From NCBI RefSeq assembly GCF_024505145.1, contig NZ_JANIAA010000027.1, positions 1-64,000 on the forward strand: a stretch of 64,000 nucleotides of DNA. Direction: 5' to 3'. The notes beneath the pieces are model-generated. The model was given only the letters and a program-made list of their open reading frames with translations, did no database searches and was not told the DNA's origin. Positions 32,741-41,970 of the stretch are shown here, one piece after another. Position 1 is the stretch's first letter, and every line of letters starts with the position of its first letter. This stretch comes from Streptomyces rugosispiralis (lineage in GTDB: Bacteria; Actinomycetota; Actinomycetes; Streptomycetales; Streptomycetaceae). The position numbers and the translations under genes were made by a program.

Positions 32741-35515
32741 ATGAGGAGTTCCGTCCGCTCCACACGTACGTCTCCACTGAGAGCTGAGCGCTTCGCAGCC
32801 GCAGCATGCGCGGTCCTGGGTGCAGCCGTCGTGTACGGCACCGCGCCGGTGAGCTCTGCCGCAGGTGCTCCGAAAGCCGAAGCCGCCATGCTCACGCTGA
32901 AGCAGACGGCGATGGGCAACATCTTCGCGCCGTCGGTCCCCCGCACCGTCGTGGCCAACACCACTGATACGTCGGTCCGTTGGACCCTCAGCGACGTGGA
33001 CGGTGCCACCGTCAAGAGCGGGTCCGTTGCTCCGTCGGGCGGCGCCGCGACCATCACCATTCCCGCCAGCGTTCCGTACGGGTGGTACTCGCTCACGGCC
33101 ACCGACACGTCCGGTGACAAGGCGTCCACCACGCTCGCCACCGTGGCCGCTCCGCCCGCGAGAACGGGCCGTTTCGGCGTGGCGACGCACTACTCGTTCG
33201 GCCGCGACACCTCCACCCAGGCGCTCATTCTGCCCAGCGGCGCCGTAACCGTACGGGACGAGGCGTCCTGGGCCAGAGCCGAAACAGCAAAGGGCGTTCT
33301 GGACTGGACCGCAGCGCACAAGTACCTCGACCCTCTCTTCGCGAAGGGCATCCGGCCGCTCCTGATCGCCGACTACGGCAACAACTTCTACGACGGCGGC
33401 CAGGGCCCCACCACAGACGCTGGACGTGCCGCGTTCGCGAAATACGCGGCGGGCATGGCCAAAGAGTTCGGTTCGCACATCGCCGGCATCGAGGTCTGGA
33501 ACGAGTGGGATGTCGGCACCGGCCACAACGCCACCAGGGACCCCGAGAACTATGTCGCCCTGCTGAAGGCCGCGTCGACGGCCATCAAGGCCGCGGATCC
33601 ATCGGTACCGGTACTCGGCCCGGCAGTGGCGAACTTGTCGACGGCCTGGCTCGAGACGACGTTCCAGAAGGGTGCGCTGTCCTACGTCGATGCGGTCATC
33701 GCCCACCCCTACAACTGGCCTGCGGCAGCTGACGGCTTAGGGCCGCGGATCACTGCGGTGCAGTCGCTCGTGCGCAAATACAACAACGGTGCGGACAAGC
33801 CTTTGTGGATCACTGAGAATGGCTGGCCGACCGGGACCGACGTACGTGCCGTGAGCGAGACCGACCAGGCACGCAACACGGCCAAGGCGGCCGCGATCGC
33901 CACCTTCCACGGTGTGGCGAAGTACTACGTCTACGACTTCATCGACGACGGTGACGATCCAGCGAACCCCGAGCACAACTTCGGTCTCGTGCACAGCGGG
34001 ACCAATACGCTCGGCGCCTACACGCCGAAGCCGTCCTACGCCGCCTGGGCGACGGCCACGCGCCAACTGGCGGGGGCGAAGCCTCTCGCACCCGTCACCA
34101 CGCCCAGCGGAGTCACGGACCTGCGCTTCCAGACCGCGGATGGCGGACGGGTCCAAGCGGTGTGGGCGGACAAGGCCACCACGCTGTCCTTTCCCGGCGC
34201 CACCGGGAACGTCCTGGTCACCGACATGAGCGGCGGCTCCCGGGTGGTCAGTCCGGTCGACGGCAAGATCACCGTGCAGGCCAGTGCGTCGCCCGTATGG
34301 ATTCGCGGAGTCCTCGCAGCGCCCACCCAGACCGCGGACAAGTTCGTCGTCGAACCAGCCGTCACCAGCGAAGCCGCGAGGGCACACTGGACGGTACAGA
34401 ACCCCGACCCCGCCAAGACACACGAGTTCCGCCTGACGGTGGGGCACACATCAGCCACCGCCCGTGTCGGGCCCGGCGTCAGCCGTGACGTCGCCCTCTC
34501 TTTGCCAGCGCGATCGACTCCGGCCAGCGTCGTCTATCGGGCAGCGGTCACGATGGACGGCAAACCGTTCCTGCGCCTGTCGGCCACCGGCAAGGTACGG
34601 GCCCCCATCAGCGTCGACGGCACACACTCCGTCACGGACGACGGCAAGCAGTCGCTTCGCCTGAACGTGACCAACGCCGCGAGCACGGCCGCCAAGATCA
34701 AGAGCGTGACCTGGAAGGTCGGCAGCGCCACGGGCTCGAGCCTGGAGGGCGCGTCCGTGGCAGCGAAGGAAACCGCCGTGCTCACCGCGCCGCTACCCGC
34801 ACTGACCTCGGACACCAATTGGTCGGCCACCGCCACGATGAGCGACGGCGCGACGTATCAAGCGAGCGGCACACTGCACCAGTTGGATCAGGATGCCGTA
34901 ACCACCGTCCCGCGCACGAGCGTGGACGTCGATGGTACCGTCGACTCCGTCGTGAAGGCACAGCCCGGGATCGACCTGGACGCCGCCCCGTTCGTTCCGA
35001 CCACGTCCGGCACTACGCGGCCGACCGGTTTCGGCGGCAAGGCGTGGTACGACACGGACGCCTCCAACCTCTACTTGACGGCCGTCGTCTCCGACCGCGT
35101 CCACCACCAGGACAGCTCCGGCGCGTCGATCTGGCAGGGCGACTCGCTGCAGTTCACGGTGGCCCGCGGCGGCCCCGGCGAGCAGACCAGGTGGAACGAG
35201 CTCGGAGCCGCCCTCACCTCCTCCGGGCCTCAGCTCTACCGCTGGCTCGACCCGGCCGATCCTGCCCGTGCCACGGTCGACGGGGCCAAGATCGCTGTGT
35301 CCCGGGACGATGACGCCCACACCACCACGTACGAGATCGCCCTGCCGTGGGCCTCGCTCGGCGGGCCTCAGGCATCCGACGGTCTGTTCTCGTCGTCCCT
35401 CGTGGTCAACGACGCCGATGGTGCGACCCGGCTTGGCTGGATCACATGGGGTGGCGGCATCGCCGACGGCAAGGACCCCGCGAAATTCCACGCCCTGCAC
35501 CCGCAGACCACCTGA
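32741..35515 (+). CDS. secreted clan GH-A glycoside hydrolase with C-terminal CBM9-like domain
   Basis: This 924-residue protein starts with a long secretion signal (RAERFAAAACAVLGAAVVYG, cleavage near SSAAGAPKA). A beta-rich domain precedes a (beta/alpha)8 catalytic domain from about residue 145: IEVWNEWD holds the acid/base Glu (about 254) and WITENGWPTG the nucleophile Glu (about 358), the spacing of clan GH-A (GH5/GH39-like). Middle domains are beta-sandwich-like. From about residue 730 a DOMON/CBM9-like module appears (AWYDTDASNLYLTAVVSD, IWQGDSLQFTVARG, YEIALPWASLG). The exact polysaccharide is not readable. Codon 333 is TTA (33737-33739), so expression may need the bldA tRNA. Confidence 0.85.
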   Translation: MRSSVRSTRTSPLRAERFAAAACAVLGAAVVYGTAPVSSAAGAPKAEAAMLTLKQTAMGNIFAPSVPRTVVANTTDTSVRWTLSDVDGATVKSGSVAPSGGAATITIPASVPYGWYSLTATDTSGDKASTTLATVAAPPARTGRFGVATHYSFGRDTSTQALILPSGAVTVRDEASWARAETAKGVLDWTAAHKYLDPLFAKGIRPLLIADYGNNFYDGGQGPTTDAGRAAFAKYAAGMAKEFGSHIAGIEVWNEWDVGTGHNATRDPENYVALLKAASTAIKAADPSVPVLGPAVANLSTAWLETTFQKGALSYVDAVIAHPYNWPAAADGLGPRITAVQSLVRKYNNGADKPLWITENGWPTGTDVRAVSETDQARNTAKAAAIATFHGVAKYYVYDFIDDGDDPANPEHNFGLVHSGTNTLGAYTPKPSYAAWATATRQLAGAKPLAPVTTPSGVTDLRFQTADGGRVQAVWADKATTLSFPGATGNVLVTDMSGGSRVVSPVDGKITVQASASPVWIRGVLAAPTQTADKFVVEPAVTSEAARAHWTVQNPDPAKTHEFRLTVGHTSATARVGPGVSRDVALSLPARSTPASVVYRAAVTMDGKPFLRLSATGKVRAPISVDGTHSVTDDGKQSLRLNVTNAASTAAKIKSVTWKVGSATGSSLEGASVAAKETAVLTAPLPALTSDTNWSATATMSDGATYQASGTLHQLDQDAVTTVPRTSVDVDGTVDSVVKAQPGIDLDAAPFVPTTSGTTRPTGFGGKAWYDTDASNLYLTAVVSDRVHHQDSSGASIWQGDSLQFTVARGGPGEQTRWNELGAALTSSGPQLYRWLDPADPARATVDGAKIAVSRDDDAHTTTYEIALPWASLGGPQASDGLFSSSLVVNDADGATRLGWITWGGGIADGKDPAKFHALHPQTT

Positions 35516-35739
35516 CTCCCGCACCGGTACCGAACGGGCCGACGGGGCCCGCCGCCCCTGACTGCGGCAGACCCCGTCACCCCGGTCCCTCACCCCTCAC
35601 GCCGTGATCACCACCGCTCGAAGACAACCATCTACGTATGGAGCACGACATGAAAGCGCATCGGACAGCGTCCGCCCCTGAGCGGCGACACGACGACTCA
35701 AGGGTTTCGTCACATTCGCGTGACGGTGAGGGTGAGCTC

Positions 35740-37122
35740 ATGCATCGCAGTTCCTTCGCCCGGGCCTTTGGTCTCGTGATGGCCTGCGCGCTTGTGGGTT
35801 CTGTGGCGGCTTGCTCCTCCGGCAGTGGTGGCGGCAGCGACGGCAAAGTGAGCATCACCGTGCAGGGGATGCCGCCCAAGAGCGATCCCGCCAGCCGGAA
35901 GGCGTTCCTGGACAGGGTCGCCGCGTTCGAGAAGGCGAACCCGAAGATCACGATTAAGCCGACGGACGCGACGTGGGACGCGCAGACGTTCACCGCCAAA
36001 CTGGCCGGCGGCAGCGCGGAGACCGTCATTACGGCTCCGCTCACCGAGCCGCAGGGGCTGATCGCCCGACGCCAGGTCAAGGACCTGACGGCTGACCTCA
36101 AGGCATGGCCCCAATACAACGAGTACAACTCGAAGCTGCTGGCGCCCACCAAGGACGCCGCCACCGGGAAGGTCTACGGACTGACCGCGCCCATTGGGAC
36201 GTACAGCATGGGGCTGGTCTACAACCGAGCCCTGTTCGCCAAGGCCGGTCTCGATCCTGACAAGCCGCCCACGACGTGGGAGGAAGTGCGCCAGGCGGCA
36301 AAGGCCATCCACGACAAGACAGGCCAGGTCGGGTACGCCGAGACCACCACCAACAACACCGGCGGATGGCACCTGACGTCGTACACCTACTCCCGTGGCG
36401 GGACGATGGAGAAGCGGCAGGGCGACAAGTACGTCCCGGCCTTCACGGGCAAGGCGACCACAGACGCTCTCCAACTCCTGCACGACATGCGCTTCGTGGA
36501 CAACTCGATGGGCAGCAACCAACTGCAGAGCCAGATGGACGTCCAGCGCCGGTTCGCCGCAGGCCAGATCGGTATGTACACCGACGGGCCGAACGCGGTC
36601 GGGCCGATCGTGCAGCAGTACGGCGGCCGACTGAAGGACTTCGGTGCCGGAGCACTGCCGCAGGACGGCGGCAACGCCACCCAACTCGGGGGCTCGGTGG
36701 TCATGGTGACCGCCAGGGCCACCGCGGCGCAGACCTCTGCGGCTGTCAAATGGATCCTCGCCGAGTACTTGAAGCCCGCCTACGATCCCAAGGAAGCGGC
36801 GAAGCGCGACAAGATGACCTCCGCCGATCCGAAGATCCTCATCGGGGTGCCACGGGTCGCCTCCTTCTCCGAGCAGGCGCAGCAGAAGGTCAACGCGGCG
36901 CGAAAGCCCTACGTCAACGTGCCGTTGGGCAACTTCCAGCCCTACGTCGACGGCAATGCCGAACTCAAGCTGCTGACGGAGCCGCCGGTGGCGGCGCAGA
37001 AGGTGTACGCGGCTCTCGACCCGGTCGTCCAGGCCGTCCTCACCAAGAAGAACGCCGATCCGGCGGCGCTCCTGGACAAGGCCGCCCAGCAGGTGTCCTC
37101 AGACCTGGAGCGCGGGCAGTGA
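35740..37122 (+). CDS. ABC transporter substrate-binding lipoprotein (family 1)
   Basis: About 460 residues from the ATG at 35740 (the frame is open to 35638). The lipoprotein signal is MHRSSFARAFGLVMACALVG with lipobox VAAC, followed by a Ser/Gly linker. The mature part is a family 1 sugar-binding protein: AFEKANPKITIKPTDATWDA, VYGLTAPIGTYSMGLVYNRA, FAAGQIGMYTDGPNA, AVKWILAEYL. It should deliver an oligosaccharide to the two permeases encoded next. Its stop overlaps the next start (GTGA). No ATPase gene is in the cluster, so a shared MsiK-type ATPase is expected, as is usual in Streptomyces. Confidence 0.88.
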   Translation: MHRSSFARAFGLVMACALVGSVAACSSGSGGGSDGKVSITVQGMPPKSDPASRKAFLDRVAAFEKANPKITIKPTDATWDAQTFTAKLAGGSAETVITAPLTEPQGLIARRQVKDLTADLKAWPQYNEYNSKLLAPTKDAATGKVYGLTAPIGTYSMGLVYNRALFAKAGLDPDKPPTTWEEVRQAAKAIHDKTGQVGYAETTTNNTGGWHLTSYTYSRGGTMEKRQGDKYVPAFTGKATTDALQLLHDMRFVDNSMGSNQLQSQMDVQRRFAAGQIGMYTDGPNAVGPIVQQYGGRLKDFGAGALPQDGGNATQLGGSVVMVTARATAAQTSAAVKWILAEYLKPAYDPKEAAKRDKMTSADPKILIGVPRVASFSEQAQQKVNAARKPYVNVPLGNFQPYVDGNAELKLLTEPPVAAQKVYAALDPVVQAVLTKKNADPAALLDKAAQQVSSDLERGQ

Positions 37123-38078
37123 GTTCGCTCGACGTGCGCACCGGCCCGCGCGGCGGGGCGGTCCGCAAGACAGAGACCGTCGCGCATCACGCACCGCCTC
37201 GCAATGCGCGCCGTCGGCTGCGCAACGACCTCGTGGCCTTGGCGTTTCTGCTTCCCGCCCTGTTCTGCTTCGGCTACTTCGCCTGGTGGCCGCTGGTCAG
37301 AGGACTCGAACTCTCCTTCCAGCAGACCAACCTGGTCGACCCGGCGCAGTGGGTGGGACTGAGCAACTTCCAGCACGTTCTTGACGATCCGATGCTGGCG
37401 ACGGCGGTGAAGAACACACTGTTGTTCGCCGGACTCGCCCTGGTCATCGGTTTCCCCCTGCCCTTGTTGCTGGCCGTGCAGATGTCGACGCTGCGCCGTC
37501 TCGCCGGGCTGTACCGGTACCTGGTGTACCTGCCCGTCATGCTGCCACCGGTGGTGGGCGTCCTGCTGTGGCAGATGTTCTATGACCCCGACCACGGGCT
37601 GTTCAACAAGGTTCTGGGACTGGTGGGTCTCGGCCCCTACCCATGGTTGCAGTCCACGCACTCGGCCATGCTCAGCCTGGTCCTCGAATCGACCTGGGCC
37701 GGCATGGGATCGGCGACCCTCATCTACCTGGCCGCGCTCACCCGCGTCCCGCCGGAGCTATACGAGGCCGCCGAGACCGACGGAGCGCGCATCTGGCGCC
37801 GAATGTGGCACATCACACTCCCGCAACTACGCGGCACCGTGCTCCTCCTCCTGCTGATGCAACTCATCGGCACGCTCCAGGTGTTCGCCGAGCCGTACCT
37901 GATGACGGACGGCGGCCCCGAGAACGCCACCGTCACCGTGCTCCTCCTGATCTACCGATACGCCTTCATCGACGGCGACTACGGCGCCGCCAGCGCCATG
38001 TCGCTGCTGCTGGCGGCAGCCCTGTCCCTGCTGTCCGCCGTGTACCTGTGGTCCACCCGCCGCTGGAGCTCCTCATGA
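37119..38078 (+). CDS. sugar ABC transporter permease (MalF-like)
   Basis: This 319-residue membrane protein has six hydrophobic helices, the first being VALAFLLPALFCFGYFAWWP. The EAA loop that contacts the ATPase is YEAAETDGARIWRRMWHITLPQL. The GTG at 37119 lies inside the stop of the lipoprotein gene, so translation is coupled. It pairs with the following permease to form the channel for carbohydrate import. Confidence 0.9.
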   Translation: MSSLDVRTGPRGGAVRKTETVAHHAPPRNARRRLRNDLVALAFLLPALFCFGYFAWWPLVRGLELSFQQTNLVDPAQWVGLSNFQHVLDDPMLATAVKNTLLFAGLALVIGFPLPLLLAVQMSTLRRLAGLYRYLVYLPVMLPPVVGVLLWQMFYDPDHGLFNKVLGLVGLGPYPWLQSTHSAMLSLVLESTWAGMGSATLIYLAALTRVPPELYEAAETDGARIWRRMWHITLPQLRGTVLLLLLMQLIGTLQVFAEPYLMTDGGPENATVTVLLLIYRYAFIDGDYGAASAMSLLLAAALSLLSAVYLWSTRRWSSS

Positions 38079-39013
38079 GCCTGATCATCGACGAAGGCCC
38101 GCGGCAGACGTCCGAGCGCCCCCCCAAAGACACCGAGCCGTTCAGCCGACTGGTCTCACCGCACGACCGGCGGCGGCGCGTGGTGAGGATCGGGCTTCGG
38201 ATCACCGAGATCGTCGTCCTGCTCCTCCTGATCGCCTTCTGCGCCGGCCCCATCCTGTGGATGCTCAAGGCGGCGGTCTCCCCATCGAGCGACATCGTGG
38301 CACGTCCGCTGTCGCTGTGGCCCTCCGAAAATCGCTTCGGCAATCTGGGCGAGGCACTCAGTGGCCTCGAGATCGGCCGCTACCTGCTCAACAGCGTGTA
38401 CCTCGCAGGAGGCTGCCTGGTCGTTCAGCTGATCGTGTCGACCAGCGCGGGCTTCGCGCTGTCGGTGCTCAAACCCCGCTACGGCAAGGTCATGTACGCC
38501 ATGATCCTGGCCACCCTGCTGGTGCCGGCAACGGTCAGTCTCGTCCCGCTCTACCTCACCGCGCAGCGCATGCCGGGGCTCGGCGTGAACCTCATCAACT
38601 CCTTCTGGGCGATCTGGCTGCCCGCCGGCGCCAACGCGTTCAACGTGCTGCTCGTCAAACGCTTCTTCGACGGCATCCCCGCCGAACTGTACGAGGCAGC
38701 ACGGGTGGACGGTGCCGGACCGCTCACGCTGTTGTGGCGCATCGTGCTGCCGATGTCCCGACCTGTCCTGGCCGTCGTGTCGCTGTTCACCCTCATCGCG
38801 GCATGGAAGGAATTCCTCTGGCCGCTGATCGCCCTCACCGACCCGCAGAAACAGCCCATCGCCGTGGCACTGCCCACCATCGCCAAAACGTCCGATCAAG
38901 GGCTGCTCATCGCCGGCCTCCTCCTGGCGAGCGTGCCGCCACTGCTGCTGTTCATCGCCTTTCAGCGGCAAGTGGTCAACGGAGTCGGTGGTGACACCGG
39001 CTCCAAGGGCTGA
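38075..39013 (+). CDS. sugar ABC transporter permease (MalG-like)
   Basis: This 312-residue protein has six hydrophobic helices (first: ITEIVVLLLLIAFCAGPILW) and the EAA loop YEAARVDGAGPLTLLWRIVLPM. Its ATG overlaps the stop of the first permease gene (ATGA). It completes the CUT1-type importer with the lipoprotein and MalF-like permease. The ManD-like gene follows 73 bases downstream. Confidence 0.9.
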   Translation: MSLIIDEGPRQTSERPPKDTEPFSRLVSPHDRRRRVVRIGLRITEIVVLLLLIAFCAGPILWMLKAAVSPSSDIVARPLSLWPSENRFGNLGEALSGLEIGRYLLNSVYLAGGCLVVQLIVSTSAGFALSVLKPRYGKVMYAMILATLLVPATVSLVPLYLTAQRMPGLGVNLINSFWAIWLPAGANAFNVLLVKRFFDGIPAELYEAARVDGAGPLTLLWRIVLPMSRPVLAVVSLFTLIAAWKEFLWPLIALTDPQKQPIAVALPTIAKTSDQGLLIAGLLLASVPPLLLFIAFQRQVVNGVGGDTGSKG

Positions 39014-39086
39014 GCCTCAAGCCGTACCGAAGCCCCCCAAGGGCACTCCACCGCATGACCTGGAACTCACCGAACTTAGGACAAAC

Positions 39087-40382
39087 ATGACTGGGCACGA
39101 TCCGGACCGCTTGCTGGATGCCACTGGCGCTCTGCCGCAGGCCGGCCCACCGTGGACACACCGCGACCGCCTGCGCATCACCCAGGTACGGGCGATCGTC
39201 ACGGCCCCCGAGGGCCTGCCGCTGGTCGTCGTGCGCGTGGACACCTCTGACGACGGCCTGTACGGGCTCGGCTGCGCCACCTTCACCCAGCGCTACGAGG
39301 CCGTGGTCGCCGCGGTGGAGGGACATGTCGCGCCGCTGGTGATCGGCCGCCACCCCGCAGACATCGAGGACATCACAAGGCTGGTGCACTACTCGTCGTA
39401 CTGGCGCAATGGGCCGGTGCTGAACAATGCGCTCTCCGGTGTCGACCAGGCGCTGTGGGACATCGCGGGCAAGCGGGCGGGCCTGCCGGTATACGAACTG
39501 CTCGGCGGGCGTGCCCGGGCGGCTATCGAGGTCTACACCCATGCTGCGGCACCTACGATCGAGGCCACCCTGGACCAGGCGGAGAAGTACATCGGTCGCG
39601 GCTACCGCAACGTCCGCCTGCAGACGGGCCAGCCGGGTGTGGGCGCGTACGGCGCACCGGGCGTTCCGGGCGGCTACCCACGTTCTCCCCACCCCGACGG
39701 CTGGGACGCCGAACGCTACGTGCGCAGCACACCCGCGCTGTTCGCTGCGGCCCGCGAGCGGCTGGGGCAGGACATCAACCTCATGCACGACGTGCACAGC
39801 CGGCTGACGCCCAAACAGGCGGTGGTGCTGGCCCGGGCCCTGGAGCCGTACGGACTGTCGTTCCTGGAGGACGTCATCGCGCCCGAGCACTACGACCGGC
39901 TGCCGGAGGTCCGTGCCGCCTCGCCGGTGCCGATCGCGGTGGGGGAGCAGGTCGGGTCGGTGACCGACGCCGCCCGGCTGGTGAAGGACGGGGGAGTGGA
40001 CCTGCTCCGACTGCACACCTCCTCGGTGGGTGGCCTGACCCCCACTCGCAAACTGGTGGCATTGGCCGAACTGTCTGGTGTGCGGACCGCATTCCACTCG
40101 CCCGGCGACATCTCCCCGGTCGGCGTCGCCGCGAACCTGGCCGTCGACATCTCCACCCCTGCGTTCGGGTTCCAGGAGTCGCACGAGTACAACGACGCCA
40201 CGCACGAGGTCTTCGAGGGCACGCCGGTCGTGCACGACGGCTACCTGAGCCCGTCCGAGGAGCCCGGCTGGGGTGTGGACCTGAACGAGACGGCGGCGGC
40301 ACAGTACCCGCCGACGAAGTTCCTGCACGAGAAGTGGGCGGCGCGAGTCCGCCGTCCCGACGGCGGACTCGAGGCCCCGTGA
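39087..40382 (+). CDS. enolase-superfamily sugar acid dehydratase (ManD/RspA-like)
   Basis: About 431 residues from the ATG at 39087 (AGGA 6 bases upstream). The capping domain starts ITQVRAIVTAPEGLPLVVVR; the barrel has INLMHDVHSRLTPKQAVVLA, LSFLEDVIAPEHYDRLPEVR and IAVGEQVGS, which give the three metal ligands (Asp, Glu, Glu), then TAFHSPGDISPVGVAANLAV and FGFQESHEYND. This pattern follows the D-mannonate/D-gluconate dehydratase (ManD, RspA) group. The product of such an enzyme is 2-keto-3-deoxygluconate, which would suit the broken KDG-kinase-like gene downstream. The specificity is not proven by sequence. Confidence 0.82.
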   Translation: MTGHDPDRLLDATGALPQAGPPWTHRDRLRITQVRAIVTAPEGLPLVVVRVDTSDDGLYGLGCATFTQRYEAVVAAVEGHVAPLVIGRHPADIEDITRLVHYSSYWRNGPVLNNALSGVDQALWDIAGKRAGLPVYELLGGRARAAIEVYTHAAAPTIEATLDQAEKYIGRGYRNVRLQTGQPGVGAYGAPGVPGGYPRSPHPDGWDAERYVRSTPALFAAARERLGQDINLMHDVHSRLTPKQAVVLARALEPYGLSFLEDVIAPEHYDRLPEVRAASPVPIAVGEQVGSVTDAARLVKDGGVDLLRLHTSSVGGLTPTRKLVALAELSGVRTAFHSPGDISPVGVAANLAVDISTPAFGFQESHEYNDATHEVFEGTPVVHDGYLSPSEEPGWGVDLNETAAAQYPPTKFLHEKWAARVRRPDGGLEAP

Positions 40383-41284
40383 TGCGCGACGTCGCCGACG
40401 GCGAGGCACTTCAGCCACGACGTGTCCTGGTGACCGGCGCGGCCGGACTGGTCGGACGCGCCGTCACCCACCTGCTGCGTGGGCGGGGGGTCGAGGCCAC
40501 CGCGCTCGCGCTCGACGATCCCGGTGATCTGGCGGTGGGCCGGGTGATCACCGGAGACGCGGGAGACCCCGCCACCGTTCGTGCGGCCCTGGAGGGCGTG
40601 GAGGCCGTGATCCATCTCGCGGCCCGGCCCTCGCCGCACCACGGCACACCAGAGGAGGTGTACCTGGGTAACACCCGGGCGACCTTCGTCGTCCTGGAGG
40701 AGGCCGGGAAGGCGGGCATCAACAGGGTCATGATCGCGAGCAGTTACTCGATCCTCGGCATCCCGTGGGCCCCGACGAGGCTGCATCCCGCGTACTACCC
40801 GATCGACGAACAGATACCGTTGCAGATCACCGACGCGTACGCGCTCTCGAAGCAGGCCGACGAGGCCACCGCGCGGATGATGGCCCGTCGACACGGCATG
40901 GATATCGTCGCCATCCGCTACCCCTTCGTCTCCAACGAGGCCCGGCTGGCAGAGCGGCTCAGCGAGACCCTGCACGATCCGGGTGTGGCGGCCGCGGATT
41001 CCTGGGCTTACCTCGATGTGGACGACGCGGCCGAGACCGCGTGGCATGCCATCACTGAGCCGCTGACGGGCTTCCACGCCGTGTTCACCGCGGCCCCGGA
41101 CATCCTTGCCCCTTACCCGACCCAAGAACTGATCGCCACCTACCACCCGGACACCCCGCTGCGCCGTCCGATCCTCGGACGACGTACGCCGATCGACACC
41201 GCAGCGGCAACCAGACTGCTCGGCTTCACCCCACGCGCGATGACCGACCTTGAGGAACGCCCCCTTGGTGCGGCCGCGGGCTGA
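40382..41284 (+). CDS. NAD-dependent epimerase/dehydratase, uronate-dehydrogenase-like
   Basis: A 300-residue extended short-chain dehydrogenase. The cofactor motif is VLVTGAAGLVGRAVTHLL; VIHLAARPSPHHGTPEEVYL and the catalytic YALSK (in DAYALSKQADEATARMMA) with the preceding ASSYSILG serine are present. The short length and HLAA-PSP-TP-EVY region recall uronate dehydrogenases, which oxidise hexuronates to aldarolactones. Its ATG shares the last base of the ManD-like stop (TGATG), so the two enzymes are co-produced. Confidence 0.78.
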   Translation: MRDVADGEALQPRRVLVTGAAGLVGRAVTHLLRGRGVEATALALDDPGDLAVGRVITGDAGDPATVRAALEGVEAVIHLAARPSPHHGTPEEVYLGNTRATFVVLEEAGKAGINRVMIASSYSILGIPWAPTRLHPAYYPIDEQIPLQITDAYALSKQADEATARMMARRHGMDIVAIRYPFVSNEARLAERLSETLHDPGVAAADSWAYLDVDDAAETAWHAITEPLTGFHAVFTAAPDILAPYPTQELIATYHPDTPLRRPILGRRTPIDTAAATRLLGFTPRAMTDLEERPLGAAAG

Positions 41285-41397
41285 CGGGCCGCTGCCGGAC
41301 AACTGCGGCAACACGGACGGAAGTCCGGCGCCGTGTGCCGATGTCGCCGCTCATCCTCTGTTCCTCGTCCTCCGTGATGTCAGGAGACACCGATTCC

Positions 41398-41725
41398 ATG
41401 CCCTTCCCTTTGAGCGTTCAGCTCTACTCGGCGCGAGACCCCCTCGCGGTGGATCGCACCGGCACCCTGGCCCGGCTTGCCGAGATCGGATACCGGGCGG
41501 TGGAGGCCGTCGACCTCCACGACGATCCGACCGGCTTCCGTAAGATCGTCGACGAACTGGGAATCAGCGTGGTCAGCACACACGCGGGAGCGCTGCTGAA
41601 GAACGACCCCGACGACGTCTTCGACCGCGTCGCCGCCCTCGGCACCGACCTCGCGAACACGGGGGCATCCCGCAGGAGGAGTTCTCGACCCTGGACGGTC
41701 TGTGACGCACGGCCGACCTGCTCAA
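41398..41725 (+). pseudogene. sugar phosphate isomerase/epimerase remnant (N-terminal)
   Basis: The ATG at 41398 opens MPFPLSVQLYSARDPLAVDR, then TLARLAEIGYRAVEAVDLHD and LGISVVSTHAGALL, the N-terminal third of a xylose isomerase-like TIM-barrel protein. Near 41660 the frame is lost (a shifted reading gives GIPQEEFSTLDGL) and then the sequence changes to an unrelated oxidoreductase end. The gene has lost about two thirds of its length in a deletion. Confidence 0.7.
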
Positions 41726-41734
41726 CGGCTGGCC

Positions 41735-41890
41735 CGGGCGATCCGCCAGGACTCCCCGCACCGTGCCTCGGGGGAGATGGCCCAGCACGTCCTCGATCTC
41801 ATGACCTCCATCACCGAGGCCGCCGAGCGTCTGGACTCCCTGGCGGTGCAGTCGCGGGTGACACCTCCCGAGGTACTGCCCGACGGCTGA
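41735..41890 (+). pseudogene. Gfo/Idh/MocA oxidoreductase C-terminal remnant
   Basis: The frame reads HRASGEMAQHVLDLMTSITE, then VQSRVTPPEVLPDG and a stop at 41888-41890. The SGE-A-HVLD-MT-I-EAA helix followed by a V-P-LP-G tail is the usual end of Gfo/Idh/MocA sugar oxidoreductases. The rest of the gene was removed by the deletion that also cut the isomerase gene. Confidence 0.6.
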
Positions 41891-41970
41891 GCCCCAGCGG
41901 CGTCCACTCTCTCCTCTCTGACCGGCACCTCACCAGGGCCGCAGCCCTCTCTGGATGAAAGAGAACACCT

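Noticed and set aside
35520..35600. A terminator after the secreted hydrolase gene
   Set aside because: A GACGGGG/CCCCGTC pairing exists, but the enclosed 25 bases do not form a good stem, so it is too weak to call.
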